NCBI RefSeq assembly: GCF_008086045.1
Contig: NZ_VSEY01000010.1
Location: 62,001 to 126,000, forward strand
Length of the DNA stretch: 64,000 nucleotides
Origin: Nonomuraea sp. PA05
GTDB lineage: Bacteria > Actinomycetota > Actinomycetes > Streptosporangiales > Streptosporangiaceae
Direction: 5' to 3'
Shown here piece by piece: positions 7,730-16,898 of this stretch (the stretch's first letter is position 1; each line of letters opens with the position of its first letter). A program made the translations under genes and the position numbers. The notes below the pieces were generated by a model, which was not told the origin of the DNA, did not search any database, and was given only the letters and a program-made list of their open reading frames with translations.

Positions 7730-8545
7730 CTAGAGGCTCTTGAAGGTGCGCGACTGGTCGGCGATGGCCCGCTCGGCGGGCAGGCGCTCCATCGAGGAGG
7801 CGCCGAAGAAGCCCGCGACGCCGGTGGTGCGCGCCTGGATGTAGGCGACGTCCTCGGGCTCGGCGATGGGGCCGCCGTGGCACAGCACGATGATCTCGGG
7901 GTTCACGGCCGCGGCGGCGTCGTGCATCTCCTGGACGCGTACGGCCGACTCGTCCAGCGTGAGGGCGGTTCTTGCGCCGATGCTGCCCTTGGTCGTCAGG
8001 CCCATGTGCGGCACGACGATGTCGGCTCCCGCCTCGGCCATGGCGGTGGCCTGCTCGGGGGTGAAGACGTACGGGGCGGTGAGCAGGCCGCGCTCGGCGG
8101 CCAGCCGGATCATCTCGATCTCCAGGTCGAAGCCCATGCCGGTCTCCTCCAGGTTCGCCCGGAAGACGCCGTCGATGAGGCCGACGGTGGGGAAGTTCTG
8201 GACGCCCGCGAAGCCCATCGCCTTGAGCTGGTCGAGGAACTGCGGCATCAGCCGGAACGGGTCGGTGCCGCAGACCCCGGCCAGCACCGGGGTGTCCTTG
8301 ACGACGGGCAGCACCTCGCCGGCCATCTCGACCACGATCGCGTTGGCGTCCCCGTACGGCAGCAGCCCGGCCAGCGAGCCGCGCCCGGCCATCCTGAACC
8401 GGCCGGAGTTGTAGATGATGATCAGGTCCACGCCGCCGGCCTCGGCCGCCTTGGCGGACAGCCCGGTGCCCGCGCCCGCCCCGATGACGAGCCGGCCCGC
8501 CTTCCGCTCGGCCCTGAGCCTGCTGAGCGCCTCGTCGCGGTTCAT
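7730..8545 (-). CDS. TIM-barrel protein of the phosphoenolpyruvate hydrolase-like family
   Basis: 271 residues. The fold is a PEP mutase/isocitrate-lyase-like TIM barrel: GRLVIGAGAGTGLSAKAAEAGGVDLIIIYNSGRFRM near the N-terminus, PVLAGVCGTDPF, GVQNFPTVGLIDG, and IIVLCHGGPIAEPEDV near residue 225. Its ATG overlaps the TGA of the Tm-1-like gene by 4 bp. In tomato Tm-1 the equivalent halves are fused in one protein, and in bacteria and fungi the two often occur together. The enzymatic reaction of this family is not established to my knowledge. The operon partner and the nearby aromatic genes hint at C-C bond chemistry. Confidence 0.8.
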   Translation of the reverse strand: MNRDEALSRLRAERKAGRLVIGAGAGTGLSAKAAEAGGVDLIIIYNSGRFRMAGRGSLAGLLPYGDANAIVVEMAGEVLPVVKDTPVLAGVCGTDPFRLMPQFLDQLKAMGFAGVQNFPTVGLIDGVFRANLEETGMGFDLEIEMIRLAAERGLLTAPYVFTPEQATAMAEAGADIVVPHMGLTTKGSIGARTALTLDESAVRVQEMHDAAAAVNPEIIVLCHGGPIAEPEDVAYIQARTTGVAGFFGASSMERLPAERAIADQSRTFKSL

Positions 8546-9822
8546 GCCGCCCCCTTCTGGATCAGCTCGTGCAACCGGTCGGCGGCGGCGACCGCGAACC
8601 GGGGCTGGTTGATGTCGTCCTCGCTCTCCACCACCTGGACGTCGCCGCCCGCCACCGCCGCCAGCGCGGCCTCGAAGCAGGCGGCGTCGGCGCCGGGGTC
8701 GTGGAACGGGCCGCCCTCGACGTCCACGGCCGAGACGCCGCCGCGCGGCACGAACAGCGCCACGGGCCCGGTGGCGGCGGCCAGCTTCGTGCCGATCTCC
8801 GTGCCGATCGCGGCGCACTCCTCCGCCGTGGTGCGCATCAGTGTCACGGTGGGGTTGTGCACCAGCAGCAGCCGCTGCCTGAACCGCTCGGGGACGCCGT
8901 CCATCGGGCCGAAGTTCACCATGTCCACCGCGCCCAGGCTGACCACCTGCGGCACGCCGGCCGCCCCGGCGGCGGTCAGGCGTTCCCGGCCCGCCGACAG
9001 GACGCCGCCCACCAGTTCGTCGGCCAGCTCCGTGGTGGTGAGGTCCAGCACGCCGGCGAAGTAGCCGTCCCTGATCAGGGCCTCCATGGCGCGCCCGCCC
9101 GAACCGGTGGCGTGGAAGACCACCACCTCGTAGCCCAGTTCCTCCAGCCGGGCCCTGGCCGCATTCACGGCGGGGGTGGTCACGCCGAACATGGTGGCGG
9201 CGATGAGCGGCCTGTCCCCGGCGGGCGCCCGGCCGGTCGTCCGCGCCTGACGCCCGGCCACGCGCGTCTCACCCGCCTGCCCGCGGCGGCGCTCCTCGTA
9301 GGCCGCCGCCATCGCGGCGATCGCCGCCGCCGCGTTGCCGAGGATCGGGCGGGAGATCGCGTTGATGCCCGCGACGTCAACGACGCTGTACATGAGCGTC
9401 ACGTCGCTCTGCCCGACGAAGGGGGAGACGTCGCCGCTCGCCATCGTGGAGACCAGCAGCTTGGGCACCCCCACGGGCAGGGCGGCCATGGCCGCCGCGG
9501 CGATCGAGGAGCCGCCGCTGCCGCCCAGTGCCAGCACCCCGCTCACCCGGCCGGACTCCCACAGGTCCCTGGTGATCTTCGCGGCTCCGGCGGCCATGAC
9601 GCTCAGGGCCGCGCCGCGATCGGCGTCGCTCCTGAGCCGCGCGAGGCTCGCCCCGCCCGCCTCGGCCACCTGCTCCGCACCCACCTGCGCGGGCAGCGCG
9701 GGGTCCGCCATGACCCCCGCGTCGAGCAGCACGACCTCCTGCCCCGCCGCCGTGACGAGATCGCGCACGTAGGCGTACTCCGCGCCCTTGGTGTCGAGGG
9801 TCCCGAGCAGTAACACGGCCAT
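8542..9822 (-). CDS. Tm-1-like ATP-binding domain protein (UPF0261 family)
   Basis: 426 residues. The start LLLGTLDTKGAEYAYVRD, the Gly/Ser-rich stretch GVLALGGSGGSSIAAAAM (a nucleotide-binding type loop) and the second half starting RPLIAATMFGVTTPAVNAAR match UPF0261, the N-terminal half of the tomato Tm-1 virus-resistance protein. The ATG at 9822 sits about seven bases after GGAGGAGG. It is the first gene of the Tm-1/TIM-barrel/cupin operon. Between residues 183 and 205 there is a basic, low-complexity linker. Plant Tm-1 binds a viral replicase, but the native bacterial role is probably metabolic and remains unknown. Confidence 0.85.
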   Translation of the reverse strand: MAVLLLGTLDTKGAEYAYVRDLVTAAGQEVVLLDAGVMADPALPAQVGAEQVAEAGGASLARLRSDADRGAALSVMAAGAAKITRDLWESGRVSGVLALGGSGGSSIAAAAMAALPVGVPKLLVSTMASGDVSPFVGQSDVTLMYSVVDVAGINAISRPILGNAAAAIAAMAAAYEERRRGQAGETRVAGRQARTTGRAPAGDRPLIAATMFGVTTPAVNAARARLEELGYEVVVFHATGSGGRAMEALIRDGYFAGVLDLTTTELADELVGGVLSAGRERLTAAGAAGVPQVVSLGAVDMVNFGPMDGVPERFRQRLLLVHNPTVTLMRTTAEECAAIGTEIGTKLAAATGPVALFVPRGGVSAVDVEGGPFHDPGADAACFEAALAAVAGGDVQVVESEDDINQPRFAVAAADRLHELIQKGAA

Positions 9823-9889
9823 GACGGATCCTCCTCCGGGTCGGCTGCCCCAGGAGCAGCCTCCCCCGCCGGGCGGGCCGTCACGCCTC

Positions 9890-10228
9890 TCAGTGCACGT
9901 GAGCCTTGATCGCCACGCTGGTCAGGGCGAGCAGCAGCTCCAGGTCGGGCTCGGCGTCCACGTGGACGGCCACCCAGGCCTGGTCCTCACACGCCTGCAC
10001 CTGCTCGCACGTGCTCAGGTAGGGCCGCAGCCGGTCGATGGCCGGGGCGGTCAGGCGCACGCGCACCTCGTCGGAGCCGGCGAGCCGGATGATCTCGGTG
10101 CCGCTCACCGCGAACGTGGTGCCGCGCCGCCCGTCGCTCACCGCCAGCGCGGGCCACGACCTCAGCTCCGCCACCGCTCGGGCCACGTACGGCCCCCGAC
10201 GTTCAGCCTCCCGCCGCCAGGCGGTCAT
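9890..10228 (-). CDS. Luciferase-domain (DUF5519-like) small protein
   Basis: 112 residues; ATG at 10228 preceded by GGAGGTGTGGCAGGG. The pattern (LRSWPALAVSDGRRGTTFAVSGTEIIRL, then VRVRLTAPAIDRLRPYL, then DQAWVAVHVD) matches small actinobacterial proteins annotated as luciferase family, which are related to nucleic-acid or lipid-binding folds and have no shown light emission. It lies 62 bp before the XRE-cupin gene stop and may be cotranscribed with that regulator. Role unknown. Confidence 0.65.
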   Translation of the reverse strand: MTAWRREAERRGPYVARAVAELRSWPALAVSDGRRGTTFAVSGTEIIRLAGSDEVRVRLTAPAIDRLRPYLSTCEQVQACEDQAWVAVHVDAEPDLELLLALTSVAIKAHVH

Positions 10229-10290
10229 CCCTGCCACACCTCCATGCTGAGGTATGCGCGTCCTTGCCGTCAGTGTCCGTTCCGCAACCG

Positions 10291-10929
10291 TTATCCGGCG
10301 TGCACGATCAGCCACACGGCGACCGCCGTGACGGTGGCGGAGCGGTTGCCGATGATGTGCGGGCGGCTGCACGGGAAGGTGATCGAGTCGCCCTCCGCGA
10401 GGGTGACGACCTCCGACTCGAACTCGATGGTCAGCTCTCCCGCCGTGACGGTGCCGACCTCGTACCCCTCGTGCTTGAGGAAGCGGCCGTGGGCGGTGGA
10501 GACGGCGTGCGGCGGGTAGGTGGACTCGAAGAACTCCACGTCGGGGGTGGGGCCCGGCGACAGCCGCCGGAACGTCACTCCCCCGCCGAGCCGGATGGGC
10601 GCGACCTCGCCCGCCCGCCTGACGGCCGGCTCGGGCAGCGGCGCCTTCCGCCCGCCGGACGGCTCTTCCCGCTCCCCAGGCGGCTCCTTGCGCTCGTCGG
10701 AGTCGAAGACGGCCGCCAGCGGCACGCCGATGGCCGACACGTACGCGATCAGCCTGCTCACCGAGGGCCGCATGGCGCCCCGCTCGATCTGGGACACCGC
10801 GCTGGCCGAGATGCCCAGCTCACGGGCCACCGCCCGCAGCGACTTGCCGGAGCGCGCGCGCAGCTCCCGCAGCCGCCGGCCGAGCCTCTCGCTGCTGACC
10901 GCTTCCAGGTCGTCCATAACCTCCGTCAC
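10291..10929 (-). CDS. XRE-family regulator with C-terminal cupin
   Basis: 212 residues. Residues 14-70 are an XRE helix-turn-helix (LGRRLRELRARSGKSLRAVARELGISASAVSQIERG). A Glu/Pro-rich linker (80-105) leads to a cupin sensor domain (130-212; HGRFLKHEGYEVGTVTAGE and a late HII). This architecture is typical of repressors or activators of amine, amino-acid or nucleobase use, with the ligand bound in the cupin. An ATG four codons downstream could also serve. It diverges from an NCS1 permease-racemase operon, and the intergenic 16-bp-arm palindrome at 10964-10999 is its likely binding site. Confidence 0.9.
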   Translation of the reverse strand: MTEVMDDLEAVSSERLGRRLRELRARSGKSLRAVARELGISASAVSQIERGAMRPSVSRLIAYVSAIGVPLAAVFDSDERKEPPGEREEPSGGRKAPLPEPAVRRAGEVAPIRLGGGVTFRRLSPGPTPDVEFFESTYPPHAVSTAHGRFLKHEGYEVGTVTAGELTIEFESEVVTLAEGDSITFPCSRPHIIGNRSATVTAVAVWLIVHAG

Positions 10930-10963
10930 AGGGCTTTAACACGGGCGCAATGAGGGGATCGCT

Positions 10964-10999
10964 CTCTCAGGTGTTAAGTGATGACTTAACACCTGAGAG
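10964..10999. promoter_or_regulatory. Perfect 16-bp-arm palindrome, probable XRE-cupin operator
   Basis: CTCTCAGGTGTTAAGT, four bases (GATG), then its exact reverse complement. It lies midway in the gap between the divergent regulator and permease genes, about 28 bp before the permease start, so it can control both. A partial extra half-site (TTTAACAC) is at about 10935. A factor-independent terminator is unlikely because both genes start here. Confidence 0.65.
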
Positions 11000-11026
11000 C
11001 GACCGCACCCCCCAAGGATGCCGCAG

Positions 11027-12487
11027 ATGACCCAGCCCACCGTCGCCCCAGCCCCCGCCTACGACCCCCGGCTCACCAACGAGGACCTCGCCCCGCTGCG
11101 CGAGCAGACCTGGTCCTCCTACAACATCTTCGCCTTCTGGATGTCCGACGTGCACAGCGTCGGCGGCTACGTCACCGCGGGCAGCCTGTTCGCGCTGGGC
11201 CTGGCGAGCTGGCAGGTGCTGTTCGCGCTGCTGGCCGGCATCGTCATCGTCAACGTCTTCTGCAACCTGGTGGCCAAGCCCAGCCAGGTCACCGGGGTGC
11301 CGTACCCGGTGATCAACCGGGCGGTGTTCGGGGTGCTCGGCGCGAACATCCCGGCCATCGTGCGCGGCGCGATCGCGATCGCCTGGTACGGCGTGCAGAC
11401 GTACCTGGCCTCGCAGTCGCTGATCATCATCTTCCTCAAGTTCTGGCCCGCCACCGCCGCGCTGAACGAGCCGCGCTTCCTCGGCCTGTCCGTGCTCGGC
11501 TACATCTGCTACGCCATCCTGTGGGTGGCGCAGGCGGCGGTGTTCTGGCGCGGCATGGACGCGATCCGCCGGTTCGTCGACTTCGCCGGGCCCGCCGTGT
11601 ACGTGGTCATGGTCGTGCTGGCGGTCTACCTGGTGAGCCAGGCGGGCTGGGAGAACCTCAGCCTGGACCTGTCGCAGGGCGAGAGCCTCGGGTTCGCCGA
11701 GTCGATCCCCGTGATGCTGGGCGCGATCGCGCTGGTCGTGTCGTACTTCTCGGGCCCGATGCTGAACTTCGGCGACTTCTCCCGCTACGGGCGCTCGTTC
11801 GAGGCCGTCAAGCGCGGCAACTTCCTCGGCCTGCCGATCAACTTCCTGTTCTTCTCGCTGCTGACGGTGATCACCGCGTCGGCCACGGTGCCGGTGTTCG
11901 GCGAGCTGATCACCGACCCGATCCAGACGGTGCAGCGCATCGACACGCCGTTCGCGATCCTGCTCGGCGGCCTGACCTTCGTCATCGCCACGGTCGGCAT
12001 CAACATCGTGGCCAACTTCATCTCGCCGGCCTTCGACTTCTCCAACGTCAGCCCGCAGCGCATCAGCTGGCGCACCGGCGGCATGATCGCCGCGGTCGGC
12101 TCCGTGCTGCTGACGCCCTGGAACTGGTACGGCAACCCCGACGCCATCCACTACACGCTGGGCCTGCTGGGGGCGCTGATCGGGCCGCTGTTCGGCATCC
12201 TGATCGCCGGCTACTACGTCTGCGCGCGGCAGCGGGTGTCGGTGGACGAGCTGTTCACGCTGGACCCGGGCGGCCGGTACTTCTTCGAGCGGGGCTACAA
12301 CCGCAACGCCGTCTGGGCGACGGTGCTCAGCGGGGTGCCCGCCATCGCCTCGGTCCTGGTGCCGAAGCTGGTGACGGCCGCCGACCTGATGTGGATCGCC
12401 GACTACAGCTGGTTCCTGGGCTGCGGGCTCGGGTTCGTGGTGATGGTCGCGCTGGAGCGCCGCACGCCCCGGATCGTCCCCGCATGA
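11027..12487 (+). CDS. NCS1-family nucleobase/hydantoin/allantoin permease
   Basis: 486-residue inner-membrane symporter with about 12 hydrophobic segments. The family hallmark is near the start: LREQTWSSYNIFAFWMSDVHSVGGYVTAG, followed by GVPYPVINRAVFGVLGAN and GPMLNFGDFSRYGRS in the middle. NCS1 carriers import cytosine, uracil, allantoin or hydantoins with Na+ or H+. The ATG at 11027 is eight bases after AAGGA; one at 11018 touches that site. It overlaps a hydantoin/allantoin-type racemase by 4 bp, which points to hydantoin or allantoin as cargo. The XRE-cupin protein probably regulates it through the 10964 palindrome. Confidence 0.92.
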   Translation: MTQPTVAPAPAYDPRLTNEDLAPLREQTWSSYNIFAFWMSDVHSVGGYVTAGSLFALGLASWQVLFALLAGIVIVNVFCNLVAKPSQVTGVPYPVINRAVFGVLGANIPAIVRGAIAIAWYGVQTYLASQSLIIIFLKFWPATAALNEPRFLGLSVLGYICYAILWVAQAAVFWRGMDAIRRFVDFAGPAVYVVMVVLAVYLVSQAGWENLSLDLSQGESLGFAESIPVMLGAIALVVSYFSGPMLNFGDFSRYGRSFEAVKRGNFLGLPINFLFFSLLTVITASATVPVFGELITDPIQTVQRIDTPFAILLGGLTFVIATVGINIVANFISPAFDFSNVSPQRISWRTGGMIAAVGSVLLTPWNWYGNPDAIHYTLGLLGALIGPLFGILIAGYYVCARQRVSVDELFTLDPGGRYFFERGYNRNAVWATVLSGVPAIASVLVPKLVTAADLMWIADYSWFLGCGLGFVVMVALERRTPRIVPA

Positions 12488-13212
12488 CCCACGTCCGCGT
12501 CATCAACCCGAACACCGCCCTGGCCATGACCGCCTCCATCGGTCGTTGCGCCAGGGCGGTGGCGTCCCCGGGGACGACCGTGACGGCCGTGAGCCCGGCC
12601 ATGGGTCCCGAGTCGATCGAGAGTCACTACGACGAGGCGCTGGCCGTGCCGGGCGTGCTGGCCGAGGTCGCGGCGGGCGAGCGGGAGGGGGTGGACGCGT
12701 ACGTGATCGCCTGCTTCGGCGACCCCGGCCTGGACGCCGCCCGCGAGCTGGCCGGCGGCCCGGTGATCGGGATCGCGGAGGCCGCCATGCACGCCGCCAC
12801 CCTGGTCGGCCGGAGCTTCAGCGTGGTGACCACGCTGTCCAGGACGGCCGGCAGGGCGTGGGAGCTGGCTCACCGCTACGGCTTCGCCGCGCTCTGCAAA
12901 GGTGTGCACGCCTGCGACGTCCCGGTGCTGGCCCTGGAGGAGCCGCCGGCCAGGAAGGCGGTGATCGAGCTGTGCGCGGCGGCACTCGACCGTGACGGGA
13001 GCGACGCGATCGTGCTGGGCTGCGCGGGCATGGCGGACTTCTGCGCCGAGGCGTCGCGGGCCACGGGCGTGCCGGTGATCGACGGGGTGGGCGCGGCGAC
13101 CCGCTTCGCCGAGTCGCTGGTGGCGCTCGGCCTGCGGACGAGCACGCGCGGCGAGTACGCCAGGCCGCTCCCCAAGCGCTACTCCGGTTTACTGCGCGAT
13201 TTCACGATCTGA
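12484..13212 (+). CDS. Asp/Glu/hydantoin racemase family protein
   Basis: 242 residues. The start HVRVINPNTALAMTASI is the hydantoin/allantoin racemase signature. The two catalytic cysteines are in VIACFGDPGLDAARE (first half) and VLGCAGMADFC (second half), which swap a proton on the chiral carbon without cofactor. Its overlap with the NCS1 permease gene (ATGA) suggests that it racemises the imported hydantoin or allantoin for a stereospecific hydrolase encoded elsewhere. No hydantoinase or allantoinase is present in this window. Confidence 0.88.
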   Translation: MTHVRVINPNTALAMTASIGRCARAVASPGTTVTAVSPAMGPESIESHYDEALAVPGVLAEVAAGEREGVDAYVIACFGDPGLDAARELAGGPVIGIAEAAMHAATLVGRSFSVVTTLSRTAGRAWELAHRYGFAALCKGVHACDVPVLALEEPPARKAVIELCAAALDRDGSDAIVLGCAGMADFCAEASRATGVPVIDGVGAATRFAESLVALGLRTSTRGEYARPLPKRYSGLLRDFTI

Positions 13213-13267
13213 GCGACATGTCTTGACTCGTTCCGCAGGTCGGGGTTACCGTCGCCCCATAACTCAA

Positions 13268-13291
13268 AGGAAACTTTCCTAATAGTTTCCT
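13268..13291. promoter_or_regulatory. Palindromic operator upstream of the chitinase
   Basis: AGGAAACTTTCCT (13268-13280) is a perfect 6+1+6 palindrome, and an extra half AGTTTCCT follows at 13284-13291. The core GAAACTTTC recurs as a palindrome just upstream of the GH30 gene (53314-53326). It is probably the site of a regulator of polysaccharide hydrolases. Confidence 0.5.
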
Positions 13292-13337
13292 GGACATCCC
13301 ACCCCCTGTACACCCCCCAACCGGATGTCGGAGCGTC

Positions 13338-15296
<1,959 letters not shown>

Positions 15297-15338
15297 CCCG
15301 CTGAAAGACCCCGCTGACAGACCCCGTTGACAGACCGG

Positions 15339-15367
15339 GGCCGGCCCTCCGCGCCTGGGGGCCGGCC
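15339..15367. terminator. Bidirectional terminator after the chitinase
   Basis: GGCCGGCCC and GGGCCGGCC arms around an 11-base loop lie between the convergent chitinase and lipoprotein genes. Just before it, three imperfect copies of GCTGACAGACCCC occur (15300-15335). There is no long T-run, as is usual at high GC. Confidence 0.5.
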
Positions 15368-15871
15368 TCAGCACCACTCCTGCGCCTGTTTCTTGAGACC
15401 GTCCTGGGTGAGCTTGACGTCGTAACCGTACTGGGAGCCGTCGTCGTAGTACTGGATCACGATGCGGTCCCGGTACAGGGCCTTCTCGTGGCCGGCCCTG
15501 AGAGTGACGGAACCGTAGGTGAGCTGCACACCGGACCTGAAGGCGCTGACCTCGTAGAACTGGTCCTCGCGAAGGTCGAGATCGCCCTCCGTCACAGACC
15601 ATCCGGCGGGCAGTTCCTCCAGGTCGACGAACCCGATGCCGTCGCCGGTCAAGGCCGGGCCGCTGACCCTGGCCTGATCGAGCGATTCACCACCCGAATG
15701 GCGGTGGACGACCACCGTGTCAGGTGCCCGGTCGCACCAAGCCACCGCCACCGTCAGATGGCCGTCCTCACCCAACGTCAGCCCTACCCGGCCGCCCCCG
15801 GCCGGTGTGCACGCCGTCAGCGCGAGAAACAGCACTCCGGCGGCGGTGGCACGGGCGACCTGTGATCTCAT
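15368..15871 (-). CDS. Putative lipoprotein, function unknown
   Basis: 167 residues. The N-terminus is a lipoprotein signal (VLFLALTAC, lipobox LTAC with Cys about residue 21), so the protein should be anchored outside the membrane. The mature part is beta-rich with many acidic residues and ends QEWC; a second Cys (AWCDRAP) could pair with it. The ATG at 15871 is preferred to a TTG three codons upstream. No family is recognised and no operon partner is evident. Confidence 0.75.
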   Translation of the reverse strand: MRSQVARATAAGVLFLALTACTPAGGGRVGLTLGEDGHLTVAVAWCDRAPDTVVVHRHSGGESLDQARVSGPALTGDGIGFVDLEELPAGWSVTEGDLDLREDQFYEVSAFRSGVQLTYGSVTLRAGHEKALYRDRIVIQYYDDGSQYGYDVKLTQDGLKKQAQEWC

Positions 15872-15917
15872 GATCCGCAAGCTGCCATGCCGGTCGGCCG
15901 ACGGTCAACCGGTCACT

Positions 15918-16763
15918 TCAGCCCAGCTCGCTCAGCTGCTCGGCCGTCAGCTCCACCGTCGAGGCGCCCAGGTTCTCCTCCAGGTGCGCGATCGACGACG
16001 TGCCCGGGATCGGCAGCACCATCGGCGACCTGGCCAGCAGCCACGCCAGGCTGACCTGCGACGGCGTGGCGCCGAGCACCTTGGCCACGTGCTCCACCGG
16101 GCTGCCGGGCCCCGTCAGCGCGCCCTTGGCGACGGGGCTGTAGGGAATGAAGACGATGCCTTGCTCCGTGCAGTGGTCGAGGACCGGCTCGGAGAAGCGG
16201 TTGGTGAGGTTGTAGCGGTTCTGCACGGAGACGATGTCGGTGACGCGCCGGGCCCGCTCCAGCTCCTCGACGCTCACCTCCGACAGCCCGATCTCGGCGA
16301 TCTTGCCTTCGTCGCGCAGCGCGTTCAGCTCGCCGACCTGGTCCTCCAGCGGCACGTGCGGGTCGATGCGGTGGAGCTGCAGCAGGTCGAGCCGCTCGAC
16401 GCCGAGCCTGCGCAGGCTCATCTCGACCTCCTGCCGCAGGTACGCGGGCCGCCCCACGGGGTGCCACTGGCTCGGCCCGGTGCGGACGAACCCGGCCTTG
16501 GTGGCGATCAGCAGGCCCTCCGGGTACGGGTGCAGGGCCTCGCGGATGAGCTCCTCGTTGACGTACGGGCCGTAGGAGTCGGCCGTGTCGATGAAGTTCA
16601 CGCCCAGCTCGACCACCCGGCGCAGCACCCGGACGGCCGCGTCGCGGTCGGCGGGCGGCCCCCAGACGCCCGGCCCCGTCAGGCTCATGGCCCCGTAGCC
16701 CAGGCGGTGCACGGTCTTGCCGCCGATGGCCAGCGTGCCGGTGGACGGGAGCGATATGGACAT
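15918..16763 (-). CDS. Aldo/keto reductase
   Basis: 281-residue NADPH-dependent (beta/alpha)8 barrel. The tetrad is visible as D59 and Y64 (NFIDTADSYG), Lys in LLIATKAGFV and His in LLQLHRID. The C-terminal VLPIPGTSSIAHLEENL is the cofactor-phosphate region. The start at 16763 follows GAGGA. It reduces aldehydes or ketones; the substrate is unknown. It diverges from the aminopeptidase gene and has no clear operon partners, so a general detoxification role is plausible. Confidence 0.92.
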   Translation of the reverse strand: MSISLPSTGTLAIGGKTVHRLGYGAMSLTGPGVWGPPADRDAAVRVLRRVVELGVNFIDTADSYGPYVNEELIREALHPYPEGLLIATKAGFVRTGPSQWHPVGRPAYLRQEVEMSLRRLGVERLDLLQLHRIDPHVPLEDQVGELNALRDEGKIAEIGLSEVSVEELERARRVTDIVSVQNRYNLTNRFSEPVLDHCTEQGIVFIPYSPVAKGALTGPGSPVEHVAKVLGATPSQVSLAWLLARSPMVLPIPGTSSIAHLEENLGASTVELTAEQLSELG

Positions 16764-16898
16764 GCGGTTCCTCACCTCGACTTGGGACGTTCCAGGTCCG
16801 TGATGCAACGGATACATCGTCACTCTTCCTTACCACGCGACCCGTTAATACGTTTCGGGGCATCTGCGCTTTTTGACCTGGTTCATCCGAGGAGCAGT

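Noticed and set aside
7305..9822. Antiviral defence island based on Tm-1 similarity
   Set aside because: No nuclease, helicase, toxin or other defence genes are near; plant Tm-1 resistance reflects binding to a viral protein and is not evidence for phage defence.
10967..12151. 394-codon minus-strand frame over the NCS1 gene
   Set aside because: His/Asp/Arg-rich shadow with no start signal; the plus-strand permease explains the region.
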